From Symbiodinium natans (taxonomy: Eukaryota; Sar; Dinophyceae; Suessiales; Symbiodiniaceae), in contig CAJNDS010001558.1 in the NCBI GenBank assembly GCA_905221605.1, positions 240,001-295,000 of the forward strand: DNA of 55,000 nucleotides. Reading direction: 5' to 3'. The position numbers and the translations under genes were made by a program. Position 1 is the first letter of the stretch. Each line of letters opens with the position of its first letter. Below, in pieces: positions 10,582 to 20,951 of the stretch. The notes under the pieces are model-generated. The model was not told where the DNA came from, ran no database searches, and was given only the letters and a program-made list of their open reading frames with translations.

Positions 10582-10626
10582 ATGGCAGCCGACTCCAACA
10601 TCTCTGCAAAAGCCTCACTACTCTCA
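10582..10626 (+). CDS. Exon-like island (unknown)
   Basis: Acceptor GGGACTTGCAG, then ATGGCAGCC... reading MAADSNISAKASLLS. The island runs directly into GGTTTAGGG, so the splice donor GT would be the first bases of the telomeric array. Confidence 0.35.
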
Positions 10627-10808
10627 GGGTTTAGGGTTTAGGGTTTAGGGCTTCGGGTTTCGGGTTTAGGGTTCAGATCCTAAACCTCCCAAGCCCTAAA
10701 CCTCCAAACGCCCAAACCCCAAACCCAAACCCATGGAGCGCATAGAACCCTAATCCCCTAAACATACCCTAAACCCTAAACCCTAAACCCTAAACCCTAA
10801 ACCCTAAA

Positions 10809-10907
10809 CCTTCGTCCTTCTGGCTTTGTTCACCCACGCTGAACAGTCTGCTGTCGTACGCTTCTGAAACTGAGAGGAAACATGTTCACTGCAGTGTGCA
10901 GCCACGG
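10809..10907 (+). CDS. Exon-like island (unknown)
   Basis: 33 codons open between a CCCTAAA block and a TTTAGGG block: FWLCSPTLNSLLSYASET, then ERKHVHCSVQPR. The 3' end abuts GTTTAGG. Confidence 0.35.
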
Positions 10908-10972
10908 GTTTAGGTTTAGGGTTTAGGGTTTAAGGTTTAGGGTTTAGGGTTTAGGGTTTAGGGTTTAGGGTT

Positions 10973-11071
10973 CCCTGGCGCAAAGTTGAGCCAGGGCATG
11001 CGTCCATGCTGATGACCTCTGCCGAAGGTTCCTGCTCGCACAAACTGACATGGCCGTGCAGCATCAGTCAT
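10973..11071 (+). CDS. Exon-like island (unknown)
   Basis: 33 codons open between two TTTAGGG arrays: PWRKVEPGHASMLMTSAE, then GSCSHKLTWPCSIS. No clear acceptor, so confidence is limited. Confidence 0.3.
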
Positions 11072-11454
11072 TTAGGGTTTAGGGTTTAGGGTTTAGGGTT
11101 TAGGGTTTAGGGTTTAGGGTTTAGGGTTTAGGGTTTAGGGTAGCATCTCGTCCAACCGAAGTCCCCCGCAACAGTTACTAACCTAGCACCGAACGCTGTA
11201 GACTCCCTTTAGCAACCTGTAAGCCCTAGACCCGAAACAAAAGCGGAAAGCCTCACACGCAGAAGCCTGTTAAACCATTTAGGCTTTAGGGTTTAGAGTT
11301 TTTTTATTGGGTAGGGGCCTTTTGTCCTAGGTCCTCGGCTAGCTTCGAAGAACGTTAGGGGTTTCCCCTCATGCCCAGCGCCACTTCGCTTCCCATGGAT
11401 GTCGACTCGCTGGAGGCGCGTTTCTGAGATTCGCCTTCATGACATGACTGACCG

Positions 11455-11550
11455 GTTGGTTAGTAGGGAATGAGGGAGGTAGCCTATATAGTCCCTTAGT
11501 GGGTATATCGGGGGAGAGAGGGTACCTCATTCCCTCATTCCTCAGCAAGA
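11455..11550. mobile_element. MITE with AGGGAATGAGGGA ends
   Basis: Left arm TTAGTAGGGAATGAGGGAGG and right arm CCTCATTCCCTCATTCCTCA form an imperfect inverted repeat of about 95 bp. A single matching end (CCTAATTCCCTCATTCCCTA) occurs at about 45718-45737, in the 45.6-45.8 kb coding-like island. Confidence 0.5.
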
Positions 11551-11960
11551 TGTGCAGAGGGGTATGACTTCTCAAGGGGTCTTCGGGTTTGTTGGGGCTT
11601 GACGAAGGGCGTAGTCTAGGTTGCAATAGCGCATTGCTCAGAAAGGATGAGGAGGCTTGGTCTTTCCTGCCCTAAACCCTTAACCCTAAACCCTAAGCCC
11701 TAAACCCTCAACCCTAAACCTTAAACCCTAAACCTTCTGCTTGTGGCTGACGGTTTAGCTCCCTAAGCCCGGCACGACGCGCCCTCAGGGCGCGTAGAAG
11801 CTTGTGGGTTAGGGTCCAGGGTTTTAGAGTTCAGGGTTTAGGGTTTAGGTTTAGGGTTTAGGGTTTAGGGTTAGGGTTTAGGGTTTAGGGTTAGGGTTTA
11901 GGGTTTAGGGTTTAGGGTTTAGGCTTTTGTGGTTGTAAGTTTTGGGTTTCTTTTTGGCAG

Positions 11961-12032
11961 CTTGCCACCTGCACAGGCTTGCACGAGCAGCGAGGGAGAG
12001 GAGCAGCCCAATCGGGTTTCAGCTTTTGAGGG
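11961..12032 (+). CDS. Exon-like island (unknown)
   Basis: Strong acceptor (GGGTTTCTTTTTGGCAG). The frame LPPAQACTSSEGEEQPNRVS runs to a GGGGTTTAGGG array that would supply the donor. Acidic and Ser-rich; not recognised. Confidence 0.4.
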
Positions 12033-12256
12033 GTTTAGGGTTTAGGGTTTAGGGTTTAGGGTTTCGGGTTTAGGGTTTAGGGTTTAGGGTTAAGGGAGGG
12101 ACGCTTAGAAGGGACGCTGAATCTTATTTCCCTACATAACCCCGTTTTATATATCTTATGTAGTCCCTACTAAGTAGCCCCTCAACAACCCCTAAATAAA
12201 CACGAAGGTCCCTTATAGGGGTCCCTGCTCCAACGTGCCAAACTCCATACCCTGAG

Positions 12257-12366
12257 TCTACTAAATAAGAAGCACCCAAAAAACACAAACATTTTCCTTA
12301 TAAGGGCAAAAAGGGGATCATTATCTTTCATGTCTTGGGGGGGTCTTAAAGCAAATAGTAGCCTGA
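12257..12366. mobile_element. MITE family D copy 1
   Basis: Ends CTACTAAATAAGAAGCACCC and GGGTCTTAAAGCAAATAGTAG are inverted repeats around a core with CCTTATAAGGG. A second copy is at 45484-45592 with the same ends and core. Confidence 0.6.
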
Positions 12367-12660
12367 CTTCGAAAAGCCCTCAGTCCTCAAACGCTGAAAA
12401 GCCCCAAGCACTGAGCCCTATAAACCCCTAAGAGCCCAACCTTAAACCCGAAGCCCCTGAGTCTTTTGACCCTAAACCCTGAGACCCCCGGAAGAAGCCA
12501 GACAAGCAAAGACCCTCAACCCTAAATCCCAAACCCTAAATCCTAAACCCTAAACCCTAAACCCTAAATCCTAAATCCCTAAACCCTCACGAATCTCCTC
12601 CGCCTCGACCTTCTCCAAGCCCAAGAGAAGCGATGCTCGACAAAACCCATTCGACCCTAG

Positions 12661-12757
12661 ACTAGGACCCAGAGTAGGCCCACTGCCCTTTTTTGAGGGT
12701 TTAGGCTCCCTTATAATCCCGAAAAGGGTATTCCTATGTTACTCCTGGGTCTAGTAG
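12661..12757. mobile_element. MITE family B, subtype 2
   Basis: ACTAGGACCCAGAGTA at the left and TTACTCCTGGGTCTAGTAG at the right are inverted repeats, with the family core CTCCCTTATAATCCC and AAGGGTA between. Confidence 0.6.
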
Positions 12758-13149
12758 AACTTGCCCACTAAAGAAGCCGCGATGTTTTTTTGGCTTGGGT
12801 CTACAGTTTGGGGTTGGGGTTTAGGGTTTAGGGTTTAGGGTTTACAGTTGGGGGTTTAGGGTTTAGGGTTTAGGGTTAAGGGTATAGGGTTTTTTTGTTT
12901 AGGGTTTAGGGTTTAGGGTTTAGTGTTTAGGGTTTAGGGTTTAGGGTTTAGGGTTGGGGCCCTAAGTTTGTACCCTACTGAATGTTCCCCTCAATATACA
13001 ACGAATATGGCTTTATACTACCTTAAGGATCCTTTAAAAGAGGTTTCCCAGCACCCAAGGGAACAACCTAAAGGGTCCAAGGTACCACCTCTAGGAGTTT
13101 GGGTGTTAAAACCCTAAACCCTAAACCCTAGACCCTAAACCCTAAACCC

Positions 13150-13257
13150 GGTTTCGGGTGCGTGGTTCAGGAGCTGGTGAGCAGCAGCCGCAGGCAACCT
13201 CTGAAGGGTTCAGAGTTCAGGGGCTCTTGGGGGTCAATTTTTCAACGTAGCCGCTAG
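13150..13257 (+). CDS. Exon-like island (unknown)
   Basis: GFGCVVQELVSSSRRQPLKG continues open to a TAG at 13255. Follows a CCCTAAA block. No clear splice signals. Confidence 0.28.
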   Translation, partial: GFGCVVQELVSSSRRQPLKGSEFRGSWGSIFQRSR

Positions 13258-13492
13258 GATGTGGGGGGGGGGGGAGGGAAATCTCCGAAGTGCTGAGCCA
13301 TAAATTGCCTTAAATAGCCCGAACCACGTAGAGTAGCTCACCTCCTTTCCCATTTTTGCCTCTCTCGGGTTGAGGGTTGAGGGTTTTCGGGGAGGTTGAG
13401 GGGTGGGAACTAGCTCAACTCTGATCGCGCTGTGCGCTACTTAACTCGTAGGGGTATTTCGGGGGGGGCAGCTCACACTCATACCATTATGT

Positions 13493-13605
13493 ACTAGGGA
13501 CCCAGAGGAGGCCATGACTCCCTTTCTTAGGGCTTAGGTTCCCTTGTCAGCCCCTTTCAACCACAAAGGGGCACCCTTCTTCCTAGGCGACTCTTGGGTC
13601 GAGTG
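13493..13605. mobile_element. MITE family B, subtype 2
   Basis: ACTAGGGACCCAGAGGAG at the left mirrors CGACTCTTGGGTCGAGT at the right, with the GGTTCCCTTGTCAGCCCC and GGGGCACCCTTCTTCC core typical of the family. A related copy begins 290 bp later at 13891. Confidence 0.6.
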
Positions 13606-13890
13606 TATGTTCAGGGTTAAGCAGGGGGATGGCCTGGGTACTTCTTCAGGCTCGTGCCATCACGCCACAAGCTCAACGTACCCAATTCCCAGCTTGGCAA
13701 TGTCCAGGCTACTGCTGCGCACAACCCACCAGGACGCGCTTGCTGCATGTGGGGGTTTTCGAAATTAGGGGTACCTTATTGGGGTCCTTATTATAAGGGA
13801 ATCTTACTATTTGGGGGTCCCAATCGTAAACCCCCATGTGGTGCTGAGCTGGCTTCTTGTTGTTTTTGTTTCTCTCCTGAAATGGGCGCG

Positions 13891-13986
13891 CGGGACCCAG
13901 AGTAGCCCTGGGTCCCTGTTCTTGAGGTTTACCTCTTCAATCCACCAAGGGTACCCTCTTTATTCCTAGGTTACTCTTGGGTAGTG
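13891..13986. mobile_element. MITE family B, subtype 2
   Basis: CGGGACCCAGAGTAG at the left and GGTTACTCTTGGGTAGTG at the right, core GGGTACCCTCTTTATTCCTA. Confidence 0.55.
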
Positions 13987-14050
13987 TAAGGTACAGCACC
14001 TGCAAGGGTTGCATAGGGTAGTAGGATGGAGGGCCCCTTCTGGAGGTCAG

Positions 14051-14170
14051 CCCGAAAATTGCATGAAGCTCTTTGTCGATATCATGGTGTTAGCAGAATA
14101 CAAGGGCGAGTATGAGAGAAAGGGTTCCTGTGATCAAGGAGAACTTACAGGGGCTTTCGTTTGTAATCTA
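14051..14170 (+). CDS. Exon-like island (unknown), 39 codons
   Basis: Long open frame after GGAGGTCAG: ENCMKLFVDIMVLAEYKGEY, then ERKGSCDQGELTGAFVC. Very natural amino-acid composition, with both other plus-strand frames closed over part of it. Followed by a CCCTAAA block. The family is not recognised. Confidence 0.5.
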
Positions 14171-14271
14171 AACCCTAAACCTTAACCCTAAACCCTGAAC
14201 CCTGAACCCTGAACCCTGAACCCTAAACCCTAAACCCTAAACCGTTGTTGGAAAAAAAACGCTTCTCGCAG

Positions 14272-14324
14272 CTGGTTCAGGACCCAGCAACGTCTCCCTC
14301 AATCCTACTTGGAGGTTATCCACC
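14272..14324 (+). CDS. Exon-like island directly before MITE family A
   Basis: Acceptor ACGCTTCTCGCAG; the frame LVQDPATSPSILLG ends at the family A terminus, where GAG|GTT would be the donor. Paired with the island at 14491 on the other side of the element, so the element may be the intron. Confidence 0.38.
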
Positions 14325-14490
14325 AAGTAGAACTGTACTTACATATGGTTTATGGTTTAGGGTTTAGGGTTTAGGGTAACTGTACTTATCATAACTGTAC
14401 TTATAACCATATTCGGGCACTTAGGGGGCTTATAAGTGGGTTATAAGTACAGCTACAGTTGGTGAATAAGTACCATGAACCTCCAAGTAG
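14315..14490. mobile_element. MITE family A copy 2, with telomeric insertion
   Basis: Bounded by CTACTTGG and CCAAGTAG. The right arm (CTGTACTTATAACCATATTC ... AAGTACCATGAACCTCC) is well conserved. The left arm is disrupted: after TGTACTTACATATGG there are about three TTTAGGG heptamers (about 14350-14377), followed by resumed element sequence (AACTGTACTTATCATAACTG). The heptamers are therefore younger than the element. Confidence 0.75.
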
Positions 14491-14588
14491 ACCCTGAAGT
14501 TCGAGCTTTTGCTCGACCCCCAAGGATATCTTTTGGGGTGGTTTTCCGCACACCTCTGCCTGAAACCTTGTTGAGACACAGCCTTTGA
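14491..14588 (+). CDS. Exon-like island directly after MITE family A
   Basis: Starts right after CCAAGTAG. One frame reads DPEVRAFARPPRISFGVV and continues to TGA at 14586; another reads FELLLDPQGYLLGWFSAH. Either would use the AG at the element end as acceptor. Confidence 0.35.
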
Positions 14589-14839
14589 CCTAAAGCCCCA
14601 GACCCTAAGACCCTAAGCTCCTAAACCCTACCAAGACCCCAAAAAGTCCAATACATCTGGGCTTAACGCTTAACATGGTTCGGTTCGGTCGTTCCGCAGC
14701 ATGACCTGAAAGGTACTGCACCCGTGTAAGGTTTAGGGTTTAGGGTTTTGGGTTTAGGGTCTTTCCCCTTGAAAGGAAGGACCCCAGGTTTCTGTGTTCG
14801 CGAGTTAGGGTTTTCAGTTTGGCGTGGTATTCGCGGCAG

Positions 14840-14896
14840 GACCTCCAGGATTCCGCAGACCGGACGCTGTGCAGGCAAGCTGGCGACTTAGCGGGG
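14840..14896 (+). CDS. Exon-like island (unknown), 19 codons
   Basis: Acceptor GTGGTATTCGCGGCAG and exactly 19 codons (DLQDSADRTLCRQAGDLAG) to a GGGTTTAGG donor. Phase 0 at both ends. The reverse strand also has an open frame here; I prefer plus because of the splice signals. Confidence 0.42.
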
Positions 14897-15010
14897 GTTT
14901 AGGGTTTATAGGGTGTGGGGCGGCATCCCCCCCCTTAGCCCCAAACAGGCAGAATACTCAGCATTCCCTAAACCCTAAACCCTAAACCCTATAATCCTAA
15001 ACCCTAAACC

Positions 15011-15127
15011 ATGACGACTCACGTTTACGGTCTCAAAAACAAGCTCGCACAGAGACCCCGGTCCGCACAAGCGTACGTCAGGTCGAGAGGACCCTACATG
15101 CCCTACAAACCCTTACATTCATTTGGG
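15011..15127 (+). CDS. Exon-like island (unknown)
   Basis: ATG at 15011 right after CCCTAAACC, then MTTHVYGLKNKLAQRPRS and AQAYVRSRGPYMPYKPL, 38 codons. Could be internal or a start exon. Not recognised. Confidence 0.4.
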
Positions 15128-16710
15128 GTTTAGGGTTTTAGGGTTTTTGGATTTTAGGGTTTTGGGGTTTTGGGGTTGGGGTTCCGAAACCCTCAATCCC
15201 TAAACCCTAAAGCCTTGCAACCCTAACCCTAAACCCTAAACCCTATGCCAACGAGGGTTCAGGGTTTAGGGTTTGGGGTCTTGGGCTTGGGGTTTAGGGT
15301 TTAGGGGTTAGGGCTTAGGGCTTAGGGTTTAGGGTTTAGGGTTTAGGGTTTAGGGTTTAGGGTTTAGGGTTTCGGGTTTCGGGTTTCGGGTTTCGGGTTT
15401 AGGGTGGGTTTTTGTTTCTGCGGGGCCTCGGACTTTTCTTGGGTTTTGGGCGAGGGCTTTGCTAAGCTTTTACGGTTTAGGGTTTCAGGGGTTTAGGATT
15501 TCAGGGTTTAGGGCTGAGGGTTTCAGGGTTTCGAGGTTAGGGTTTAGGGTTTCGGGAGTTTTTTGGAGTCTAGGGCTTTGCCAGTAGAGGGGTTTGGGCT
15601 TTAGGGGCTTTAGTGCTTTAGGGCTTCAGGGCTTTCAGGCTTTCCGGGGTGCAGGTTTCAGTGCTTTAGGGGTTTCAGGTTTCAGGGCTTTTAGACCTTC
15701 GGGCTCTGGCGGCGTCTATGTGGGATTTAAGTCTAGGGTTTCGGGTTTAGGGTTTGGGGTTTAGGGTTTAGTATTTAGGATATAGGGTTTGTTGGGGGCG
15801 GTCGGGCCTTCAGTTCGTAGGGGCTTAGAGGCTTATGGTGCTTGGGGCGCTTGTTGGGTGCGAGTTCGGCCGTTGCTTCCTAAACACCCTTGTTGAGAGT
15901 TTAGGGCCTTTCAACCCTAAACCCAAAACCCCAAATCCTAGACCTTTGCTTGCCCGTGAAGGCCCATTGCCTTTGCGCTCTTCATTGTGCTTCTTGGCGC
16001 GCAGTGCTTCGGTAACTTGGGAGTGCGCACCACTGAGTTGCCCACATCAAGATCCCCAGAGTTCAGGCTCTAAAGGGTTCAGGGGTTTCAAGCGTTTAAA
16101 GGGGTTTTAATGGGTTCTCACGGGTTTAACATAGTTTAATGGGTTTAGGTTTATGTGGGGCTTAAAGAGTTTTATGTGTTTAGGGCTTAGGGTTTAAAGG
16201 TTTAAAGTGGGCTAAACAGGGGGTAATGGGTTTCGGGTGTAAAGGGCTTGGGGTTTCAAGGGCGTAGGACCGGAGGGCCGGATTCACGTTTTTGGAACTT
16301 TGTTTCTGGTTTCGGGTTTGGGGTGTATCATTTTATGGGTTTAGGGTTTGAGGTCCGGGCTGTGGGGTTGCTAGGGCTTCCCCTAATTAATTAGACCCAA
16401 AACCCACAACGTAAGCTTGGCAAGAATCCGAAAAAGGCGTTCTGCAGCCATTAAAGTACGGTTTAGGGTTTAGGGTTTAGAGTTTAGGGTTTAGGGTTTG
16501 GGGTTTGGGGTTTGGCGGTTTGGGGGTTTGGGTTTTTCGGGTGTAGGCGTGATCTGACGGAGAGACTCGCGGAGGCGTTGGGATGTTCCGCCTAAACCCT
16601 AAACCTTAACCCTAAAACCTAAAACCTAAACCCTAAACCCTACAAAGCCCTTACTAGGGATTAGAGTACCCCTTTACTACAATCCCAAGCATGTCTTTCT
16701 TCTTTTCAGA

Positions 16711-16957
16711 ACCTAAGCCCGAAGCTCTAAGTTCCGGTTCTGAGAAGTTTTGTGGATGACCCACAAGTCCTAAACACTAAACCCTAAACCCCAAACCCTA
16801 AAGCCTAAACCCACCCTAGACCCTATGATATAGGCCCGATCAGATCGCCCGAAGTACCCTTACTCTTCTCTTTCTGAGTGGGTTCGGTCCCCTGGCAGAA
16901 AAATGGCTCCCCGATGATTCGGTTACAGATGGGGCCTGACTCTAAAAACCCTGTTGG
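16711..16957 (+). CDS. Two exon-like islands with strong acceptors
   Basis: The first follows TGTCTTTCTTCTTTTCAG and reads EPKPEALSSGSEKFCG (16710-16757). The second follows GGGTTCGGTCCCCTGGCAG and reads KNGSPMIRLQMGPDSKNP (16899-16957) up to a GGGTGTAGG donor. Between them is degenerate CCCTAAA sequence. The products are not recognised. Confidence 0.4.
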
Positions 16958-16977
16958 GTGTAGGGTTTAGGGTTTAG

Positions 16978-17160
16978 GGATACATCTTAAGCCGAACATG
17001 GTATGGCACTATGGCAACTTTTCGGGCATCTAGGGTGAGCCCTTCACCACATAAGCTGTTTCGACGGTTTTGGGTCAAGAGTGCGCGACATTTGCGCCGC
17101 GCCCTGGCAGCTCAGGCTGGCCTGCATTATGGCAGCCGTTGCTTTGCATTCACCAGGCGG
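16978..17160 (+). CDS. Long exon-like island, 61 codons
   Basis: One of the longest islands with a clean frame: TWYGTMATFRASRVSPSP, HKLFRRFWVKSARHLRRA, LAAQAGLHYGSRCFAF. Strongly basic. It lies between a TTTAGGG block (5') and another that would supply the donor (CGG|GTTTAG). Not recognised. Confidence 0.45.
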
Positions 17161-17406
17161 GTTTAGGGTTTAGGGTTGAGGGTTCGGATCTTGGGGTTCA
17201 GGATCTAGGTGTTTAGGGTTTAGTTTAGGGTTTCGGGTTCAGAGTTTTTGCTGAGGGTTTCGGGGGATTTGATGGTTCTCAGTCTCAGCCCCGGGAGCTT
17301 TGGGATGGCGTCCAGGGAGTGTTCAGGGTGTAAGGAGAAGCCTCAGTCCAAGTAGCGAGCCCTCAACCGTCAACCCGCAACCCTCGACCCCCAGCCCTCA
17401 ACCTTC

Positions 17407-17537
17407 AACCCTAAACCCTAAACCCTAAACCCTAACCCTAAACCCTAAACCCTAAACCCTAAACCCTAAACCCTAAACCCTAAACCCTAAACCCTAAACC
17501 CTAAACCCTAAACCCTAAACCCTAAACCCTAAACCCT
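17407..17537 (-). repeat. CCCTAAA array, about 18 units
   Basis: Nearly perfect heptamers with one hexamer-like slip (CCCTAACCCTAAA) near 17432. Confidence 0.95.
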
Positions 17538-17632
17538 CCCAGAATCTGAAGAGCGGCCTCTTCTTCAAAGCGGCGGTGAGCCCTGCGAGCTGTGCTCCCT
17601 CCATTCGGATGCCTCTTTGTGCAGTTTGCTGG
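17536..17632 (+). CDS. Exon-like island (unknown)
   Basis: LPESEERPLLQSGGEPCELC then SLHSDASLCSLLG, with three cysteines, 32 codons. Ends at GG|GTTTAGGG. Begins directly at the end of an 18-unit CCCTAAA array. Confidence 0.4.
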
Positions 17633-17849
17633 GTTTAGGGTTTAAGGTTTAGGGTTTAGGGTTTAGGGTTCAGGTTTTAGGGTTTATAGGGTTTAGGGTT
17701 TAGGTTCAGCAGTATACTGATTTACATCTTGGGGTTCTGGATTCCCTATCTTCGGTAAGTAGCCCAAAAAGTGTGCACTTGTTTTTCCCTGGGTCGCTGA
17801 AAACCTAAGCCTAGCCTCCCTTTGGAAATGCGTGTCGTTTTGGTTTCAG

Positions 17850-17895
17850 AAATCCCAAGGGCATGCGAAATCCGCGACTCTCTTGCTTTGTTACG
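17850..17895 (+). CDS. Exon-like island (unknown)
   Basis: Acceptor GTCGTTTTGGTTTCAG, reading KSQGHAKSATLLLCYG, donor GGTAGTG. The same frame stays open to about 17934. Confidence 0.35.
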
Positions 17896-18361
17896 GTAGT
17901 GTGGCAGCTTGTGGATTACAGACGACCACCACGTAGCTAGGCCTAGCACGACGGATACTTCTAGCTTGGCATTAGTGTGTCCATACGTGTGGCTACTGTG
18001 ACTATGTTTACACGCTTGCTTCTGCGACTACAGCGACTAGCTTAGCGTTTAGGGTTGAGGGTATAGGGTTTAGGGTTTTAGGGTAAGTATACTTCCACTG
18101 AAACCTGAAACCCTGAAGCATGAAACCCTTAAATGCTAAGCCGACCAGGCAAACCAGAAGTGCCCTTCCGCCGCCTCCAGCAATAAACCTAAAGCCCTAA
18201 ACACCAAAGCCCTAAACCCCAAAGCTCTAAACCCTAAGCTCTTAACCCCAAACCCTAAACCCCTAATCCTAAACCCTAAACCCCAAACCCCAATCCCTAA
18301 ACCCTAAACCCTAAACCCTAAACCCTAAACCCTAAACCCTAAACCCTAAACCCTAAACCCT

Positions 18362-18452
18362 GCGGAGGCCCTCCGAGCCGCGATGGCGCCGAGTCGGTTC
18401 TCATTGCGGCTTGGCCAAGAAGTCTCCCATGTAAAGGAGTGTGTGTGGGGGG
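18362..18452 (+). CDS. Exon-like island (unknown)
   Basis: AEALRAAMAPSRFSLRLGQE then VSHVKECVWG, between CCCTAAA and TTTAGGG arrays; the array supplies the GT. Confidence 0.35.
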
Positions 18453-19306
18453 GTTTAGGGTTTAGGGTTTAGGGTTTAGGGTTTAGGGTTTAGGGTTTAG
18501 GGTTTAGGGTTGTTTAAGTGCTGCTTGGTTTCCTTGGGTGTTCAGGGTTTGGGTTTAAGTTGTTGTGAGGGTTGTTGAGGGCTTTCTTAGGGTTCTGTTA
18601 AACGGTTTTTGGGGCTTCCAGGTTGTTTAGGGCTTTTATAACGGGTTTGGGGGTTTATGTGGGTTTGAGGGGTTCAAGGCTGTCGGGATTCCAGGAATCT
18701 AGACGTTTAGGGTTTTGCATTTTGCTAGGGGTTAGGGCTTTAGGGGGCTCAGGGTTTCGAGTTTAGGGTGTAGAGTGTAGGTGCTCAGGGGTTCAGAGCT
18801 CCAGAGGTTTCGTTTCGGGTCTTAGGGTCCGCGGGGACTCGGGGTGTGTTTTACGGGTGCTTATGGGAAAAAATGGGTTCCGGGTTTGCGGTGTTTGGGG
18901 GGTTCACAGGTTTGGGGTTGTGGGGCTTTGGGCTTTAGGGGTTTCAAGGTTCTAGGGCTACACAGCTGAGAGTGCGGAGTTTCGGGTTTAGTGTTTCACC
19001 TAGTTCACCTTAAACCCTAAACCCTAAACCCTAAACCCTAAACCCTGGCAACCCCTCAGTCAGCTCTAGAGCCTGATCCTTGAATCATGAGTGAAAACCC
19101 TAAACCCCCCCAGGCGCCTTTGCAGCCCAGTAAACCGACACGCTCTGTAATACCCGATTATCCCGAGAGCCCTAACACCCTAAACCCTAAGCCCCCCCTT
19201 TTTGTAATCCAAGGCCTAAGGACGCCCCTGAATGGAGTGCAGGTCTTTGGAAGGCGGATTTTTTGGAAGGCCCCCTTATTTAAGCCTGATGAGCTCCATG
19301 CCTCAG
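18453..19306. repeat. Array and degenerate G-rich heptamer decay
   Basis: Perfect TTTAGGG units (18450-18511) pass into about 500 bp of GGGTTT/TTTCGG/TTTAGGGG-like sequence too degraded to align, then a CCCTAAA block at 19012-19045. A 37-codon open frame over 19204-19315 has no other support. Confidence 0.6.
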
Positions 19307-19618
19307 GAACTTGATGACGCCCCTATGACGAAGTCCACCACCGCAGGCGCTGACAAGCCCGAGAGCCAGGAGAAGACGGTGTTTGACTGGTGGTTTTCCA
19401 GCCCGGGTCCTTCCGCGTCTACAACTCCTCAGACCACCACCGCGAAGGCGACGACCACCACCCCAACCACCACAACCACCACAACCACCACTACCACCAC
19501 TACCACCACCAGCCCAACGACCACCACCAGCCCAACGACCACCGCCGCCCCAACGACGACAACGCACCTCGGACTGCACATTCGGTTTGGAGGGGAGTTC
19601 AGGTGTTCTGTGTGGCAG
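19307..19618 (+). CDS. Thr-rich linker exon, possible upstream part of the FYMYRAQ gene
   Basis: AG acceptor in ATGCCTCAG, then exactly 104 codons to a GTTCATGG donor, phase 0 at both ends. Residues 1-45 are mixed (ELDDAPMTKSTTAGADKPES, then EKTVFDWWFSSPGPS). The middle is a long run of Thr encoded by ACC/ACG with Ser, Pro and Ala spacers; the last 20 residues are mixed again (HLGLHIRFGGEFRCSVWQ). Thr-rich low-complexity linkers are common in dinoflagellate surface or secreted proteins, often next to a membrane anchor. Phase is compatible with the exons at 21099 and 21384, but no family motif proves that they are joined. The opposite strand is also open here and is probably a shadow. Confidence 0.5.
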
Positions 19619-19818
19619 GTTCATGGGCATTTAGGGCATTTTTTCGGTTTTCGGTGTATTTAGATTCGGGGTGGTTGTATCTCGCGTCGGGGGGGGTGGT
19701 GGGCAGTCTTGAAACCTTGAGTCCTAAACCTGTAGCCCACAATCGGTGGAGCAGAAGCCCAAAGCCTCAATCAGCCCTAACACCAAGTGCGCTCCGAACT
19801 GATGTTTTTGAGGTTTAG

Positions 19819-20004
19819 AGGAAGCCTAAAACCTTGAACTTGCACCCAAAGCCAATGCCACCCCCAACCCCCTCACAACCCACAGCAGTGCGTAAACGGC
19901 GTAAATGCCTAGACAACCTGTACCTGGAACCCAGAACACCAGAGCCCCCCAAAGCCCGAAGCCTTGACTTGCAAGCATCTCGCAAGCCACGGCCATTGGA
20001 CTGA
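19819..20004 (+). CDS. Possible terminal coding island
   Basis: 60 codons open to TGA at 20002-20004. The second half reads AVRKRRKCLDNLYLEPRT then PEPPKARSLDLQASRKP, basic and Pro-rich. The reverse strand is also open over 65-83 codons. I favour plus because all better-supported exons here are on plus. Confidence 0.3.
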   Translation, partial: RKPKTLNLHPKPMPPPTPSQPTAVRKRRKCLDNLYLEPRTPEPPKARSLDLQASRKPRPLD

Positions 20005-20411
20005 AAGCCCAAAACCTTAGAAGCTTAAAGCCCTTACTTCTCGGGCGTTGACCTGTGCGGTCCCCAAAACCGCCCAAAGCTTAGACCTTATCTCCCACCC
20101 TGCCTGCCGAACTGCAAGCCCAGAACCGCTAACAGCTCAGCAACATTCCAACTACGCGGACCACTTTTCCTGCCCGCCCCGACAGCGCGTGTAGACCTGT
20201 GCAAAAGACACTAGCAAGGCAGTGGGATGACAAACCATTTGGCAGGTTGTTTTTGCCCTTAAGCCCTACCAGAAAAAGGCCATAAGGCCCGAAAAAATCC
20301 CTCTAGTCAGCCCTACAAAAGGGCCTCTTTAGGGGGGTTATAGGGTATAGTAGCCGGTTATGGTAAACCTCCACGCATCCTTGACAAGCCCTCTTGAATT
20401 TATCACCTCAG

Positions 20412-20467
20412 GCACAGGAAAGCTTACATGTTGATGTTCAGTCTCCGGCATGTCTTTCATGTCTCAG
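20412..20467 (+). CDS. Exon-like island (unknown)
   Basis: Acceptor TTATCACCTCAG, frame AQESLHVDVQSPACLSCL, running into AGTTTAGGG. Phase 0 start, compatible with insertion between the 19307 and 21099 exons. Confidence 0.35.
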
Positions 20468-20870
20468 AGTTTAGGGTTTAGGGTTTAGGGTTTAGGGGTT
20501 TAGGGTTTAGGGTTTAGGGTCTGCATATCAGAGACCTTATTGTTGTCGGGCGGTAAGACTATCCCTTTGTGTCCTTGGGCTTTCTTGAGATCAGCCTTCC
20601 TGCTTTTAATGACATGACCCCACATTGCCTGGTGCACTTCCGTTTACATTGGGTGATCATTTTATGACATCATTGTGGACATCCAGAATTTTTTAATAGA
20701 TCCCGCTTCTGGGATCATGTCCATCAGACACCCAAGAACCTTGATACATGAAACCCCAAAACCTCAGAGACCCTCATCATCTAAACTTAACACCCTGAAC
20801 TTTGAACCTTCGCCCTACAACCTTAGAACCCTAAACCCGAAAACATAGCCCTCAAGCCAGCACGCAAAAG

Positions 20871-20951
20871 GCTTGCAACCACGACCGTTTCCTTTGCTGG
20901 ACCTGCGCCTGCAACTTGGGACCCTCGGAACCGCATACAGGGCAGGCTAGG
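20871..20951 (+). CDS. Exon-like island (unknown)
   Basis: Acceptor TCAAGCCAG; open frame RLATTTVSFAGPAPATWD; donor would be GGGTTTAGG. Confidence 0.3.

Noticed and set aside
17746-17949. Minus-strand ORF of 67 codons
   Set aside because: The plus strand here has a better pyrimidine-AG acceptor and a GT donor around a short frame; no evidence of minus-strand genes elsewhere.
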